Assembly: GCA_946478895.1 (NCBI GenBank)
Contig: CAMLDY010000001.1
Coordinates: 1-64,000, forward strand
Source of the DNA: an uncultured Gemmatimonadota bacterium
Lineage (GTDB): Bacteria > Gemmatimonadota > Gemmatimonadetes > Gemmatimonadales > Gemmatimonadaceae
Direction: 5' to 3'
DNA: 64,000 bases
The position numbers and the translations under genes are program-made. The stretch's first letter is position 1. Each line of letters begins with the position of its first letter. This document shows positions 7,878 to 16,653 of the stretch, one piece after another. The notes under the pieces are model-generated. The model made no database searches and was not told the DNA's origin. It saw only the letters and a program-made list of their open reading frames with translations.

Positions 7878-10122
7878 CGCTCAGCGTGAATGAGCTGGGC
7901 ACCGTCGTCGCGCGCGTTGTGATCCTGCCGCCACCTACGTCGCCGGCGCGGACACCGAAGCGCAGATAGGCTGCCGACCCGTCGCCGATTGCCACCGACG
8001 TAATGCCCATCGCGTCGACCTGCTGAGTGTTCAGCGCCCAGACACCCTGGTTCAGCGCGGCGATCACCGAGTGGATATCCCAGCTTGGATGAGTATCGAT
8101 CCGCGCCGCGCCGGAAACGAAGTCGTCAGCGAAGTTCGCCATGCTCCAGTCGCGCACCCAGCCGCTCACGTCGGTGGTGACGGCCGCGCTGATATTGCTC
8201 ACGCCGTGAATGCCGTTCGGCGGATTGGCGAGCTTGAACCACAACGCGGCTTCGGGCGTCCCGAGTCGGTCCGCCGAATATCGAAGGAAGGACCAGATCG
8301 CGCCGCGAGTCGTCAGATTGCCGTTTCCGGCGTACGGCGAGTTGGTCAACGGATCGGCGAGAAACTCCCGGAAGCGCCGGAAGTTGGCGGCCTCGAAAGT
8401 GTTGAACGCGTCGAGAACCCTTGGCGTCGACTCAATCGATGCGTAAGTAATGTCCTGCCCCGGCGCCAGCCCACTCGCCTTGAAGAACGCCAGCTCCTCC
8501 GCCACGTGCGATAAGCCCTCATCGAGGAATGGATCTTCGAAGTTGGCGGATCGATTGATGTACAGGTGCCGAGACGAGTTGATCAAATGCTGGAGCTCGT
8601 GCGCCAGCGTGCCGAGCGTGATCCCCCTCACGAAATCAACGCTCCTCACGTTCTGATTGACCGCGCCGCTCGGATCGGGCACCAGCAGGTACAGCAGCTC
8701 GGCGAAGTTGCTTGCCGCGCAGCCTTCGACGTTACCGGCGGTCGTCACCGGAAAGAGATCCCTGTTGAAGAAGAATCCACCGACGTAAAAGTTCTGGCCC
8801 GGAGGGGTCAGCTCGTTAACGGCGCGCGTGAAGAAGAGAATGACGCGCTGGTTGCCATCCTCGTCGGTGGGCGCGCCGAAGTTAGCGACATCGATCGGAT
8901 AGACGAGAGTGTCGAATCCGCTCGCAATATTGTTGTAGTCGCCAGGTGTGAAACCGTTGGCGGGGTTCGCCGTGTCCGCGACGACGATCGCGCGATTGCT
9001 GATCGCTACCACGCGACCCGTTCTGATACTCGCGCTGGTGCACGACGACGACGAGTTGGTGTTCAGCTTCATTAGATCGCCTACCTGCGGCGTCCCACCC
9101 AACCGGTCGGACCGCCCACCATTCCCCGGAACAGCGAGGCGCGCCAGCGGGATGAGCGGCGTCAACTCGCGCGCCGAACGCTCGCGCAGCGCCGCATCGA
9201 ATACTTCATCGCGTTGCAGTCGCGGTTCTGTGCGCTCCTTCAGCACGTTGAACCCGGGAGCAACCCGGTCGGCTACCGCCGTCGTCGTGCCGGCAGTCGA
9301 TATCGACAGCCTGAGCAGCGCGCCGCTGAAATCCGAGTAGAAGGGAACGGCGATGAATTCCGCTCCGCTCGATGTGCCCTGGACGCAGAACTCGGATGCC
9401 GCCGGCCCGGAAAAAATCGCGACCTCCCCGACCGCGAGTGTAGCGGCCGAGACGCCCGCCCTGCACGGCGGAGGCAGCACGAGCACGGTGGCCGACTTGG
9501 TGATAGGTCCCGCCGTCACCTGAATGGCCGTGGTCTTGTCCGACGCGCGTGCAGTGAGGATCGCGCCGGTGCCGAAATTGTCGGCAGTCACGATGGAGGG
9601 GTCGGCCGACGACACCTGCGTTTGCATCTGGAGTACGTTGCCGAACCGGTCGCCCCCACGCGCGCTGAACCGGAACGCATCACCGATGCCCAGCAGTTGA
9701 ACCGTGTCACGGTTCAGAATGATCTGACTCAGCGCGCCTGCGACAGCCGCCTCGTGAAATGTGACCGACTTGTCCTTGATTGCAGCGGTTGCAGTCTGAT
9801 TCCCCGCGCGCGTGCCGAGCGTCCACTCCATGGTTGCCAACCCATTGCGATCGCTGACCGACGTCGGGGCCGGCATTGTTCCCGAATCCGTCATCCACAC
9901 GACCGTGATGCCGCCGATGCCGGCGTCCTCCGCATCCGTGACCCGCACCGTCAAAGGGAACGCGAGCTTGGTCCCGACTTCGGTGCCAGGCTGTCCATCA
10001 CCCGACACGATGACGAGATTCGCCGGCGTGCGTGCATCCGGGCCGGAGGCGTCACGACACGCGATCAGCTGGGGAGCGACCGCGAACACTGCGAGCGACA
10101 GAGAAAGGGACGCAAAGCGCAT
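7861..10122 (-). CDS. M30-like zinc metalloprotease lipoprotein with Ig-like domain
   Basis: A lipoprotein of about 753 residues. The ATG at 10122 gives the signal MRFASLSLSLAVFAVAP with lipobox LIAC. The N-terminal part (residues ~30-130) resembles bacterial Ig-like domains (LVIVSGDGQPGTEVGTKLAFPLTVRVTD...). The catalytic half carries HELQHLIN (His508-Glu509, His512) and, 20-odd residues later, FLDEGLSHVAEEL. This matches the M30 hyicolysin-type arrangement, with the downstream Glu as third ligand. It is probably a surface-anchored or periplasmic protease; the substrate is unknown. A longer reading starting at 10356 would overlap the divergent PAP2 gene and is rejected. Confidence 0.82.
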   Translation of the reverse strand: MRFASLSLSLAVFAVAPQLIACRDASGPDARTPANLVIVSGDGQPGTEVGTKLAFPLTVRVTDAEDAGIGGITVVWMTDSGTMPAPTSVSDRNGLATMEWTLGTRAGNQTATAAIKDKSVTFHEAAVAGALSQIILNRDTVQLLGIGDAFRFSARGGDRFGNVLQMQTQVSSADPSIVTADNFGTGAILTARASDKTTAIQVTAGPITKSATVLVLPPPCRAGVSAATLAVGEVAIFSGPAASEFCVQGTSSGAEFIAVPFYSDFSGALLRLSISTAGTTTAVADRVAPGFNVLKERTEPRLQRDEVFDAALRERSARELTPLIPLARLAVPGNGGRSDRLGGTPQVGDLMKLNTNSSSSCTSASIRTGRVVAISNRAIVVADTANPANGFTPGDYNNIASGFDTLVYPIDVANFGAPTDEDGNQRVILFFTRAVNELTPPGQNFYVGGFFFNRDLFPVTTAGNVEGCAASNFAELLYLLVPDPSGAVNQNVRSVDFVRGITLGTLAHELQHLINSSRHLYINRSANFEDPFLDEGLSHVAEELAFFKASGLAPGQDITYASIESTPRVLDAFNTFEAANFRRFREFLADPLTNSPYAGNGNLTTRGAIWSFLRYSADRLGTPEAALWFKLANPPNGIHGVSNISAAVTTDVSGWVRDWSMANFADDFVSGAARIDTHPSWDIHSVIAALNQGVWALNTQQVDAMGITSVAIGDGSAAYLRFGVRAGDVGGGRITTRATTVPSSFTLSVIRTK

Positions 10123-10258
10123 TCTGCCGATGTAGAATCCGAACCGAGGTGTAAAGAGCCGCCGGACACTCGGCCTATTGCCATGCCTATTGCCATAAAG
10201 TATCAGGCGGCACACGGGCTCGCTCGCGGTCCGTTCCGTGCGGAAGTAGCGATTGCCA

Positions 10259-11074
10259 ATGGCCGAAGAACGTAGAGCCGAGCCACGAGGGGCGCTCGCT
10301 TCCCACACGAATTTCTTGTATGCCGGGCTCCGTGCCGCAGCGGACAAGGCCGACACCCTGATCGGCGCGCTGGGAATCTTCCTCGTTGCCGGACTGCTCG
10401 TCGCCGCGACGGGAGTCGCGGCTTTCGTATCCCTGGCCAGTCACGTCGAGTCTGGCAAAACCCAGCAGTTCGACGACGCGGTTATACGCTGGATGGGCGC
10501 CCACCACACCACGGCGCTCGACGCCATCATGGTCGAAATCACGGCACTGGGTACAGGCACCGTCGTCCTCATGATCGTCGCGGTCGCGGGACTCTTCCTC
10601 GTCCTCACATCCCACAAGTACTCGGCGATTCTGCTGCTTGCTTCTACCGCCGGCGGCATACTGCTTAACGGTCTGCTCAAGCTCGGCTTCAATCGGCCGC
10701 GGCCGCAGATCTTCCTGCCCGAGGTTCACACCGTCAGCTCGTCGTTTCCGTCGGGCCACGCGATGAGCGCCGCCATCGTCTACAGTACGGTCGCTTACCT
10801 CGCTGCGCGGCTGCACAAACGACGATGGGCACGCTGGCTCGTGATGACGGGCGCATTCGTGATCATCGCCGCCATTTGCGTCAGTCGGCTATATCTGGGC
10901 GTCCATTATCCGTCGGATGTCGTGGCGGGGCTTGCGATCGGCCTCGCCTGGGCCGGCTTCTGTATGGCGACTCTGGAGGCTATCCAGAAGTTCGGGCTTC
11001 GCCGTGATCCCCAAATCCTTCGGGACGAGACGCCCGCTCCGGCGCCCGAGCCGAACCCTTCGTCGCGTCGCTGA
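10259..11074 (+). CDS. PAP2 family phosphatase
   Basis: A 271-residue integral membrane phosphatase of the PAP2/undecaprenyl-pyrophosphate phosphatase superfamily. The three signature motifs are present: KLGFNRPRP (KX6RP-like), SSFPSGHAMSAA (PSGH) and SRLYLGVHYPSDVVAG (SRX5HX3D). At least five hydrophobic helices surround them. The likely role is dephosphorylation of a lipid phosphate at the outer face of the inner membrane. Start ATG 10259; an upstream TTG at 10253 is possible. It is divergent from the metalloprotease, with a 136-base gap. Confidence 0.9.
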   Translation: MAEERRAEPRGALASHTNFLYAGLRAAADKADTLIGALGIFLVAGLLVAATGVAAFVSLASHVESGKTQQFDDAVIRWMGAHHTTALDAIMVEITALGTGTVVLMIVAVAGLFLVLTSHKYSAILLLASTAGGILLNGLLKLGFNRPRPQIFLPEVHTVSSSFPSGHAMSAAIVYSTVAYLAARLHKRRWARWLVMTGAFVIIAAICVSRLYLGVHYPSDVVAGLAIGLAWAGFCMATLEAIQKFGLRRDPQILRDETPAPAPEPNPSSRR

Positions 11075-11363
11075 CATCGGCCAGGTCGGCAACCATTTCG
11101 ACGAATATCTGCGTCAGCTCGTCGACTCTGTCGCGCACGAGCCTGTCGCCGGCGCGTGAGATGGTCGCGGCCCGACGCGTCACGTCATCGATCGCCGCGC
11201 GTACAACACCGGCGTTTTCCATCGTCCGCATTCTCGAAATAGCCACCGACGGGGCGACCTCTCCCGCCAGACATTGCACGAGAATTGCCCGAATCCCGGC
11301 CGGTTGAACACCGTCGGTGAGACGCAGGATGGCTTCGGCTTCCAGACCGGTGCGACTCGTCAT
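10980..11363 (-). CDS. Hypothetical protein, helical
   Basis: A 127-residue reading frame with no recognised domain. Residues 1-85 look like a genuine helical protein (LEAEAILRLTDGVQPAGIRAILVQCLAGEVAPSVAI...). The last ~30 residues are low complexity and lie opposite the 3' end of the PAP2 gene, a convergent overlap of 95 bases. The start has no strong ribosome binding site. Confidence 0.55.
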   Translation of the reverse strand: MTSRTGLEAEAILRLTDGVQPAGIRAILVQCLAGEVAPSVAISRMRTMENAGVVRAAIDDVTRRAATISRAGDRLVRDRVDELTQIFVEMVADLADVSDATKGSARAPERASRPEGFGDHGEARTSG

Positions 11364-11470
11364 TTCGGAATGATTTAGGACGACGTAACAGGTGCCGTCT
11401 CTTTCCTAGGCACATCATGCGCCAGCCGGGCGCGAAAAGAGACCGACATCACCAGCACGGAGGATTGATC

Positions 11471-11713
11471 ATGGCTGCGCGGAAATCTTCAGGGCGCCGG
11501 AAATACGGTAAGGCCGCCTCCAAACGCGTCGAAAGCGCAATGCGGCGCAAGAAAAAAGGCACGCTCAAATCCGGCCGTAGCGGAAAGAAGGTGAAGAGCC
11601 GGAAACAAGCGATAGCGATCGGGCTTTCAGAGGCACGAAAGAAGGGCGCAAAGGTCCCGCGCAAGCGCGGAGGACGGAAGCGCTCCGGAGGCAGAAAGCG
11701 GTCGAGTCGCTGA
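11471..11713 (+). CDS. DUF6496-like small basic protein
   Basis: An 80-residue, very Lys/Arg-rich protein. A good Shine-Dalgarno sequence (GGAGG at 11459-11463) lies before the ATG at 11471, so the longer frame from 11417 is not used. The core KSGRSGKKVKSRKQAIAIGLSEARKKGAKVP is typical of DUF6496, a family of small basic proteins of unknown role. The C-terminus continues as RKRGGRKRSGGRKRSSR, suggesting nucleic-acid binding. It is one of three lysine/arginine-rich low-complexity proteins in the window. Confidence 0.85.
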   Translation: MAARKSSGRRKYGKAASKRVESAMRRKKKGTLKSGRSGKKVKSRKQAIAIGLSEARKKGAKVPRKRGGRKRSGGRKRSSR

Positions 11714-11732
11714 CGCGACAGCGACCACCGAA

Positions 11733-12038
11733 TCAGGCTGCAGCCTTGCTCGCCCCGCGTGCGCGCTCGACCACTGCGCCGAGCGCGCGCACCACACGCT
11801 CGTTCCCTTCACGAATGAGTGCGGCGAGAATGTGTTTGCAGATCCTCTCTCGCCAGAGGTGATCGCCGCAGTCGCAGCGCGGATGACCGGCCGTGTAGAG
11901 ATCGACCCAGTGCTCCTGGGCGCCGCCGGTGAAGTGATAACGACCGCTGCCGACGCGGGCGCCCTTGAGCGCGAGGCTGCGCTCGAGACGAGCGACATCG
12001 ACGCCGCCCGCCATCTCGAAATTGATTGCCGGTTCCAT
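11733..12038 (-). CDS. SWIM zinc-finger protein
   Basis: About 101 residues. The SWIM motif CxC-Xn-CxH is visible as HPRCDCGDHLWRERICKHIL, a zinc-binding module for DNA or protein contacts. Start ATG 12038 is preferred because GGGAG lies 8 bases ahead; the ATG at 12050 would sit directly behind it. The C-terminus is helical and Ala/Arg-rich (ALGAVVERARGASKAA). No further domain is present, so its partner is unknown. Confidence 0.8.
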   Translation of the reverse strand: MEPAINFEMAGGVDVARLERSLALKGARVGSGRYHFTGGAQEHWVDLYTAGHPRCDCGDHLWRERICKHILAALIREGNERVVRALGAVVERARGASKAAA

Positions 12039-12096
12039 TGCTGCTCCCATCCCTTCTCACGAGTTCGCAGATTCGAAGTACGTACTGACTCGTGTT

Positions 12097-12699
12097 TTAC
12101 CCCGCGCCGCTGGGGAAGTTCGGGGAGCGCAACACGCTTTTTCGGATTTGGAGCGCACGCGCCAGAGTCGGTACATCGTGCGTCCAGCCCGGCAGCACCA
12201 CCGAGATGAGCAAGCCTTCCACCTGAGCAATCAATCCCAGCGTCACAGCAATTCCCACGAACGGCTGAACGATCCCGAAGCCCATCAGCAGCACCAGAGC
12301 GAGCGCTAGCGACAGGCCCCAAACCTTCGAGCTCCATGCGTGGTACGCAGCGTCCTTGCCGAACTTGGTGAAATCGAAGACGTGCCTGACGATGTCGAGA
12401 GCAATCACGATCAGGCCCGGCACCGCGAACCGGCGCACCACTTCGGGATGGATGCGCCAGACAACCCACGCCGCCGTCGCGTAGAATACCAGATCCGCTC
12501 GACTGTCGAAGTGCCGCAGCTCGGCGCTTGCCACTCCGACCCGGCGCGCAATGACGCCGTCGAAGTAGTCCGATACGAACGCGGTCAGGATCACCAGCGC
12601 AAACGCTCCGCCTGGCGCGCTGGCGTACACCATCCACACCATCACCGGCGCCAGCAGCAGCCGCAGCAGCGTAAGGCCAAGCGGGATCGACCTGGCCAA
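12097..12699 (-). CDS. CDP-alcohol phosphatidyltransferase family protein
   Basis: A membrane enzyme of about 200 residues in the family that joins CDP-diacylglycerol to an alcohol. The signature is seen as SDYFDGVIARR...HFDSRADLVFY, containing the D-x2-DG-x2-AR core and the final Dx3D. The Gly of the consensus (DGx2ARx8Gx3Dx3D) is Leu here (AELRHFD). Multiple hydrophobic helices follow. It lies directly downstream of glnA on the same strand. The start is uncertain: no ATG or GTG fits, so the TTG at 12699 is used; the frame is open further upstream inside glnA. The alcohol substrate cannot be told. Confidence 0.75.
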   Translation of the reverse strand: MARSIPLGLTLLRLLLAPVMVWMVYASAPGGAFALVILTAFVSDYFDGVIARRVGVASAELRHFDSRADLVFYATAAWVVWRIHPEVVRRFAVPGLIVIALDIVRHVFDFTKFGKDAAYHAWSSKVWGLSLALALVLLMGFGIVQPFVGIAVTLGLIAQVEGLLISVVLPGWTHDVPTLARALQIRKSVLRSPNFPSGAG

Positions 12700-12718
12700 C
12701 CTGACGAACGGATTTGCT

Positions 12719-14080
12719 TCAGTACTTGGCGAGATAATTCTCGAGCTCCCAGGGCGAGACCTGGGTAATGTACTCCTGCCACTCGAGCCGCTTCGCCGCC
12801 AGGAACTGGCTCGTGATGTGATCGCCAAGGGCTCCCTTGATCACGTCGTCCTTCTCCAGCTCGTCGCAGGCTTCCTCGAGATTGCGCGGCAGATCGTCGA
12901 TCCGCAGCCTTCTCTTTTCGCGGTGCGACATCTCCCAGATGTTGGTGTTCACCGGCTCCCTCGCATCCGCTTCCGTCGCAATCCCGTCGAGGCCTGCGGC
13001 CAGCTGCACCGCCAGCGCCAGGTACGGATTCGCCGCCGGATCCGGAGTCCGCAGCTCGACCCGTGTTCCAGGTCCGCGCCGGTCCGGTATCCGGATCATC
13101 GGCGACCGATTGCGCATCGACCACGCGACATTGACGGGCGCCTCGAATCCCGGCACCAGCCTCTTGTAGGAATTGACCAGCGGATTGGTGATCGCGGTCA
13201 GCCCGCGCGCGTGCCGCAGCAATCCTCCGATGTACCGCAGCGCCGTGCTCGACAGCTCCCACTCCGCGGTCTTGTCCCAGAATGCGTTCTCCTTCCCGCG
13301 GAAGAGCGACTGATGGGTGTGCATCCCGCTTCCATTCTGACCGAACACCGGCTTCGGCATGAACGACGCAGTCAGGCCGAACGTGCGCGCGACGTACTTC
13401 ACCACGAACCTGAAGGTCGTGATGTTGTCTGCCGTCTTGAGCGCCTCTGCGTACCTGAAGTCGATCTCGTGCTGACCGTGCGCCACCTCGTGATGAGCTG
13501 CCTCGACCTCGAAGCCCATCTGCTCGAGAATGTCGACGATAGCCCGCCGCGCATCCTCACCCAGGTCGGCCGGCGCGAGATCGAAGTACGATCCGACGTC
13601 GTGAGTTGCCGTCGAAGGCTCCTCGTCGGCGCCCGGCTTGAACATGAAGAACTCGGCTTCCATGCCTGCGTTCATCGTGTAGCCGAGCTCGGCGGCGCGG
13701 GCGAGCATCTTTTTCAGAACCCCGCGCGGATCGCCTGCGAACGGCTTACCATCAGGAGTGGTGATGTCGCAGATCAATCGCGCGACGCGGCTCTTCTCGT
13801 CGCCCCATGGGAAGACCTGGAACGTGCCGAAGTCCGGAGTAAGCAGCATGTCCGACTCCTCGATCCTGACGAATCCTTCGATCGATGAGCCGTCGAACAT
13901 GATGTCGCCAGCCAGCGCCTTCTCGAATTGCGACGCCGGAATCTCGACGTTCTTGTTGATGCCGAGGATGTCCGTGAATTGCAGTCTCAGGAAGCGGACG
14001 CCGTTGGCGTTCGCGAGCTCGAGAATGTCTTTGGCAGTAGCGCCTGCGGTGTCCGGTATCCGGGAACGATGTCGGGGCAT
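12719..14080 (-). CDS. glnA: Glutamine synthetase, type I
   Basis: A 453-residue GSI that makes glutamine from glutamate, ammonia and ATP. The motifs present are MFDGSSIEGF, the metal-site NAGMEAEFFMF, HTHQSLF, the latch/substrate segment NSYKRLVPGFEAPVNVAWSMRNRSPMIRIP and RVELRTPDPAANPYLA. The E. coli adenylylation segment NLYDLPPEE aligns with RIDDLPRNLEE, where Tyr is replaced by Asp. Control by GlnE-type adenylylation is therefore unlikely, and the protein resembles the GSI-alpha type. The ATG at 14080 starts MPRHRSRIPDTAG; the frame stays open upstream through the divergent glnN gene, but that part is not glutamine synthetase. Confidence 0.95.
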   Translation of the reverse strand: MPRHRSRIPDTAGATAKDILELANANGVRFLRLQFTDILGINKNVEIPASQFEKALAGDIMFDGSSIEGFVRIEESDMLLTPDFGTFQVFPWGDEKSRVARLICDITTPDGKPFAGDPRGVLKKMLARAAELGYTMNAGMEAEFFMFKPGADEEPSTATHDVGSYFDLAPADLGEDARRAIVDILEQMGFEVEAAHHEVAHGQHEIDFRYAEALKTADNITTFRFVVKYVARTFGLTASFMPKPVFGQNGSGMHTHQSLFRGKENAFWDKTAEWELSSTALRYIGGLLRHARGLTAITNPLVNSYKRLVPGFEAPVNVAWSMRNRSPMIRIPDRRGPGTRVELRTPDPAANPYLALAVQLAAGLDGIATEADAREPVNTNIWEMSHREKRRLRIDDLPRNLEEACDELEKDDVIKGALGDHITSQFLAAKRLEWQEYITQVSPWELENYLAKY

Positions 14081-14111
14081 CGGGCGCAACCTAGCCCTGA
14101 CGCCACTTTTT

Positions 14112-14147
14112 TGCAAATTCTGCACAAGATTCTGTGCATTGCTTGCA
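14112..14147. promoter_or_regulatory. Nested perfect inverted repeat between glnA and glnN (candidate operator)
   Basis: Outer arms TGCAA (14112-14116) and TTGCA (14143-14147) and inner arms TGCACA (14121-14126) and TGTGCA (14133-14138) share exactly the same centre. The half-site TGCACA recurs at 14185-14190. The site lies 32 bases from the glnA start and about 87 from glnN, so one regulator could control both. The regulator is not known. Confidence 0.55.
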
Positions 14148-14233
14148 TCTTTTGCCCAAAACAGCGAAGTTGACCGAGCAAACGTGCACATTTTGCAGTT
14201 TTCCGCATACACCTCATCAGCACAAACCGACCC

Positions 14234-16456
14234 ATGACCGCCGCCATTACCCCGCGCAAAGCCCTCCTCAGCGAGATTTCCGGCCGCGAGCCCCGCATCG
14301 CTCCCGGCTTCAACGAGGACGGCATCCCCGGGCCGACCTCCCAGTACTTCGGCGTCAACATCCTCGGCGTCCGCCAGCTTCGCGATAAGCTTCCGCGCGA
14401 AGTCTTCAGCAGCCTCGCCGCGTGCATCCGACACGGGAAGAAACTGGATCGCGCCATCGCGCCCGTCGTCGCGCAGGTGATCAAGGAATGGGCGATCTCG
14501 CGCGGAGTAACCCACTTCACCCACTGGTTCCAGCCACAGACCGGACTCACCGCGGAAAAGCACGATGCGTTCTTCGCGTTCGATGATGACCGGCAGCCGA
14601 TGGAGTCCTTCACCGGCGATCAGCTGATTCAAAGCGAGCCCGACGCCTCGAGCTTCCCTTCCGGCGGACTCCGCGCCACCTGGGAAGCCCGTGGTTACAC
14701 GGCGTGGAACCCGGCGAGTCCGGTTTTCATCGTCGAGTCGACCGGCGCTCGCACCCTTTGCATTCCTTCCGTCTTCATTGGGTACAACGGCGAAGCCCTC
14801 GACGAGATGACGCCGCTGCTCCGCAGCTCCGACGTCTTGTCCGAGAAGGCGATCGAGCTCCTCTCACTTCTCGGCGACAAGGGAGTACAGCGCGTCTACA
14901 CCACTCTCGGTCCCGAGCAGGAATACTTTCTCATCGATCGCGCGCACTTCGGCATGCGGCCCGACCTCGTCATGGGCGGCCGCACGCTGCTTGGCGCGCC
15001 GCCGCCGCGCGGGCAGCAGCTCGAGGACCACTACTTCGGCGGCATTCCCGAGCGCATCCAGGGCTGCATCTCAGAAGCCGAGTTCGAGCTGTACAAGCTC
15101 GGAGTGCCGATCATCACCCGGCACAACGAGGTCGCCCCATGCCAGTTCGAGATGGCACCCTACTTCGAGGAGACTGATCTCGCCGTCGACCACAACCAGC
15201 TGGTGATGGCGACTCTCCGCCGCGTCGCGTTGCGTCACGGCCTGCAGGCACTGCTGCACGAAAAGCCGTTCGCCGGCATCAACGGGTCGGGCAAGCACTG
15301 CAACTGGTCGATGTCTGTAATCGCAGATTCGCCCGATCTGGACGGCCTCAATCTGCTCAAGCCCGGAAAGACGCCGCACCAGAACATTCGCTTCCTCGTC
15401 TTCCTTGCCGCCGTCCTGAAGGGGGTTCACAAACACTCCGGACTTCTTCGCGCCGGCATTGCGACGTCTGGCAACGAGCACCGGCTCGGCGCCAACGAAG
15501 CCCCTCCCGCCATCATCTCGGTATTCATGGGCGACATGCTCACCAAAGTCATCGAGGAGATTGCCGCCGGGAAAAGCTCGGCGAACGCCGAGGAGCAGAT
15601 GATCAAGCTCGGCGTCGCCAAGCTGCCCGAAGTGCAGCGTGACAACACCGATCGCAATCGCACTTCACCATTCGCTTTTACCGGCCAGAAGTTCGAGTTC
15701 CGCGCCGTCGGCTCGTCGGCGTCGATCGCGTTCCCGGTCGCGCTCCTCAACACCGCCGTCGCCGATGCGATTGGCGAAATCACCGATTCACTCCGCGAAA
15801 CGCTCAAGAAAACGAAGTCCGTCGACGACGCGGTTCTGAAGGTGGTGCGCGAGGTATTCAAGGACACCGCTGCGATCCGCTTCGAGGGCAACAACTACTC
15901 CGAGGAGTGGGTGAAGGAGGCTAAGAAGCGCGGTCTGCCCAATCTTCGGCGCACACCCGAAGCGCTCAAGGAGCTCATCTCCAAGCAGTCGCGGTCGCTT
16001 CTCACCAAGCTCGGCGTGCTCACCAAGGAGGAGCTGGAGTCGCGGTATCACGTGCGCGTCGAGCGTTACGTGAAAGACATGTTGATCGAGCTGCACACCC
16101 TGCGGGAGATGGTGGATACCATGGTCATCCCCGCGGCGTACTCCTACCTGAGCCAGCTCTCGGAGGCAGCATCCCAGTCGAAATCGGCTGGAATCGCTGT
16201 CATCCCGCAGGTCGCCACCGCCAACCAGGTTGGCGAGCTCGTCCAGGAGCTTCAGGAGCACCGTGAGGATCTGAACGACATCATCGCTCGCGTCGAAGCG
16301 AAGCACGACGATCCGGCCGGTCAGGCCGAGATGCTCACCACCGAAGGCGCCGACACCATGGCCGAGGTCCGGAAAGTCTGCGACAGTCTCGAGTTGTCGG
16401 TGTCGGATGAGTGCTGGCCGCTGCCGAAGTACCGGGAGATGCTCTTCCCGGTTTGA
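14234..16456 (+). CDS. glnN: Glutamine synthetase, type III
   Basis: A 740-residue GSIII, the large dodecameric glutamine synthetase first known from Bacteroides and cyanobacteria. Visible are the GSIII N-terminal segment (YFGVNILGVRQLRDKLP), WFQPQTGLTAEKHDAF, LGPEQEYFLID, NEVAPCQFEMAPYFEE, the catalytic GINGSGKHCNWSM and HRLGANEAPPAI. Length agrees with the family (about 700-730). It is divergent from glnA and shares the intergenic palindrome at 14112-14147. Keeping both GSI and GSIII suggests different nitrogen conditions, which is inference. Confidence 0.95.
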   Translation: MTAAITPRKALLSEISGREPRIAPGFNEDGIPGPTSQYFGVNILGVRQLRDKLPREVFSSLAACIRHGKKLDRAIAPVVAQVIKEWAISRGVTHFTHWFQPQTGLTAEKHDAFFAFDDDRQPMESFTGDQLIQSEPDASSFPSGGLRATWEARGYTAWNPASPVFIVESTGARTLCIPSVFIGYNGEALDEMTPLLRSSDVLSEKAIELLSLLGDKGVQRVYTTLGPEQEYFLIDRAHFGMRPDLVMGGRTLLGAPPPRGQQLEDHYFGGIPERIQGCISEAEFELYKLGVPIITRHNEVAPCQFEMAPYFEETDLAVDHNQLVMATLRRVALRHGLQALLHEKPFAGINGSGKHCNWSMSVIADSPDLDGLNLLKPGKTPHQNIRFLVFLAAVLKGVHKHSGLLRAGIATSGNEHRLGANEAPPAIISVFMGDMLTKVIEEIAAGKSSANAEEQMIKLGVAKLPEVQRDNTDRNRTSPFAFTGQKFEFRAVGSSASIAFPVALLNTAVADAIGEITDSLRETLKKTKSVDDAVLKVVREVFKDTAAIRFEGNNYSEEWVKEAKKRGLPNLRRTPEALKELISKQSRSLLTKLGVLTKEELESRYHVRVERYVKDMLIELHTLREMVDTMVIPAAYSYLSQLSEAASQSKSAGIAVIPQVATANQVGELVQELQEHREDLNDIIARVEAKHDDPAGQAEMLTTEGADTMAEVRKVCDSLELSVSDECWPLPKYREMLFPV

Positions 16457-16653
16457 CACAACTGAAGACGACCCGCTGGCGGCCCTCGGCGAGGCGGCAA
16501 GAGGCTAGGAGCTGAACGCGCTACTTTCCTGATGCTCGTGCCCGAGGCCTCCAGCCGGCCCGCCCCGAGCCTCCCGCCGGTCGTCTTCGTTTTGCAGTTG
16601 AGGCTTCAGTTTGAGACAATGCGCCCGGGAAGCTCCGCAACTAACTTCAGCGC

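Noticed and set aside
9214..10275. A 353-codon plus-strand frame
   Set aside because: Antisense to the metalloprotease lipoprotein; low-complexity Arg/Ala-rich product without homology signs.
12818..13888. A 356-codon plus-strand frame
   Set aside because: Antisense to glnA, whose motifs are complete.
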